Origin: an uncultured Bacilli bacterium | GTDB taxonomy: Bacteria > Bacillota_I > Bacilli_A > RF39 > UBA660 | Assembly (NCBI GenBank): GCA_944358685.1 | Contig: CALVRQ010000117.1 | Span: 1 to 5,864, forward strand | DNA: 5,864 bases | Direction: 5' to 3' | Shown: in pieces, positions 5,716 to 5,864 of the stretch | Layout: every line of letters begins with the position of its first letter | How positions within the stretch are numbered: position 1 is the stretch's first letter | Made by a program: the position numbers and the translations under genes | Notes under the pieces: generated by a model | Seen by the model: the letters and a program-made list of their open reading frames with translations, nothing else | Database searches by the model: none | Told to the model about the DNA's origin: nothing

Positions 5716-5864
5716 TTATTTTATATTTACAATTAACATAGGTGAATATTCTTCTATCCATTTATATATGCTTGCATTACTTACGCCATATTCACGTTCT
5801 ATTTCACTAGCTGGTTTATTCTGATCTGTATATAATTCAACTATCATTTTTTTAAAATCTTCAT
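5716..5864 (-). pseudogene. Truncated IS3-type transposase OrfA (HTH end), cut by the window edge
   Basis: The minus strand encodes 48 residues up to TAA 5718-5716, with the 5' end outside the window (probably only a few codons missing). It opens EDFKKMIVELY and continues into a helix-turn-helix, PASEIEREYGVSNASIYKWI, matching the N-terminal DNA-binding domain of IS3/IS150-type OrfA (COG2963/transposase_8). Normal OrfA proteins continue for about 40-60 residues with a leucine-zipper segment rich in KENARLKEEN-like sequence. Here the reading frame ends after EEYSPMLIVNIK, and none of the expected zipper or OrfB coding is seen in the bases that follow. It is probably an inactive remnant. A degenerated OrfA-like regulator is a less likely alternative. 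Confidence 0.72.

Noticed and set aside
1..5864. CRISPR array, tRNA, rRNA, riboswitch or toxin-antitoxin/defence system.
   Set aside because: No regularly spaced repeats, cloverleaf-like segments, conserved aptamer cores or defence domains were seen by eye on either strand.

Overview
The window is AT-rich (roughly 30% G+C by eye, not computed) and densely packed. It uses the standard bacterial code: tryptophans are TGG, stops are mostly TAA, and one small gene ends in TGA. Shine-Dalgarno sites are clear (GGTGAT, GAGGTG, AGAGGTGA, AGGAGT). Together with VanZ/RDD, DedA and BaiN/RdsA-type proteins and a truncated IS3-type transposase, this suggests a low-GC Firmicute/Bacilli-like genome, possibly a gut lineage such as RF39 or Erysipelotrichales. 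The lineage is inference; no taxonomic marker is present.

Layout. Positions 1-161 hold no supportable gene, only a 15-bp perfect inverted repeat and an extended -10 promoter. Positions 162-2944 (+) form a two-gene operon of FAD-dependent oxidoreductases that overlap by one base (TAATG): a BaiN/RdsA (YhiN/YtfP, HI0933-like) protein, then a COG2509-type dehydrogenase. A bidirectional terminator follows. The next unit (4169-2977, -) is a newly noticed 28-residue single-span membrane peptide. Its TGA stop overlaps the start of a VanZ-RDD fusion membrane protein (ATGA). Divergent from it is a DedA-family membrane protein (4305-4928, +) with its own extended -10 promoter. The dedA stop codon lies in the loop of a bidirectional terminator.

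On the minus strand, entering from the right edge, is the helix-turn-helix end of an IS3-type OrfA transposase that stops early (5864-5716). Next comes a gene for a secreted repeat protein (5642-4969). Its only well-placed ribosome binding site feeds an ATG that is one base out of frame with the body. Adding one T to a T5 run would restore a textbook signal peptide.

Functionally, the left half is a redox/flavoenzyme operon, possibly including 23S rRNA dihydrouridine synthesis. The middle is a divergent envelope module (VanZ-RDD and DedA, the latter probably an undecaprenyl-phosphate or other lipid flippase). The right end is a surface-protein locus beside mobile-element debris. No complete novel system is visible. 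The most notable items are the hidden 28-residue peptide coupled to VanZ-RDD and the one-base frameshift in the secreted protein's signal peptide.
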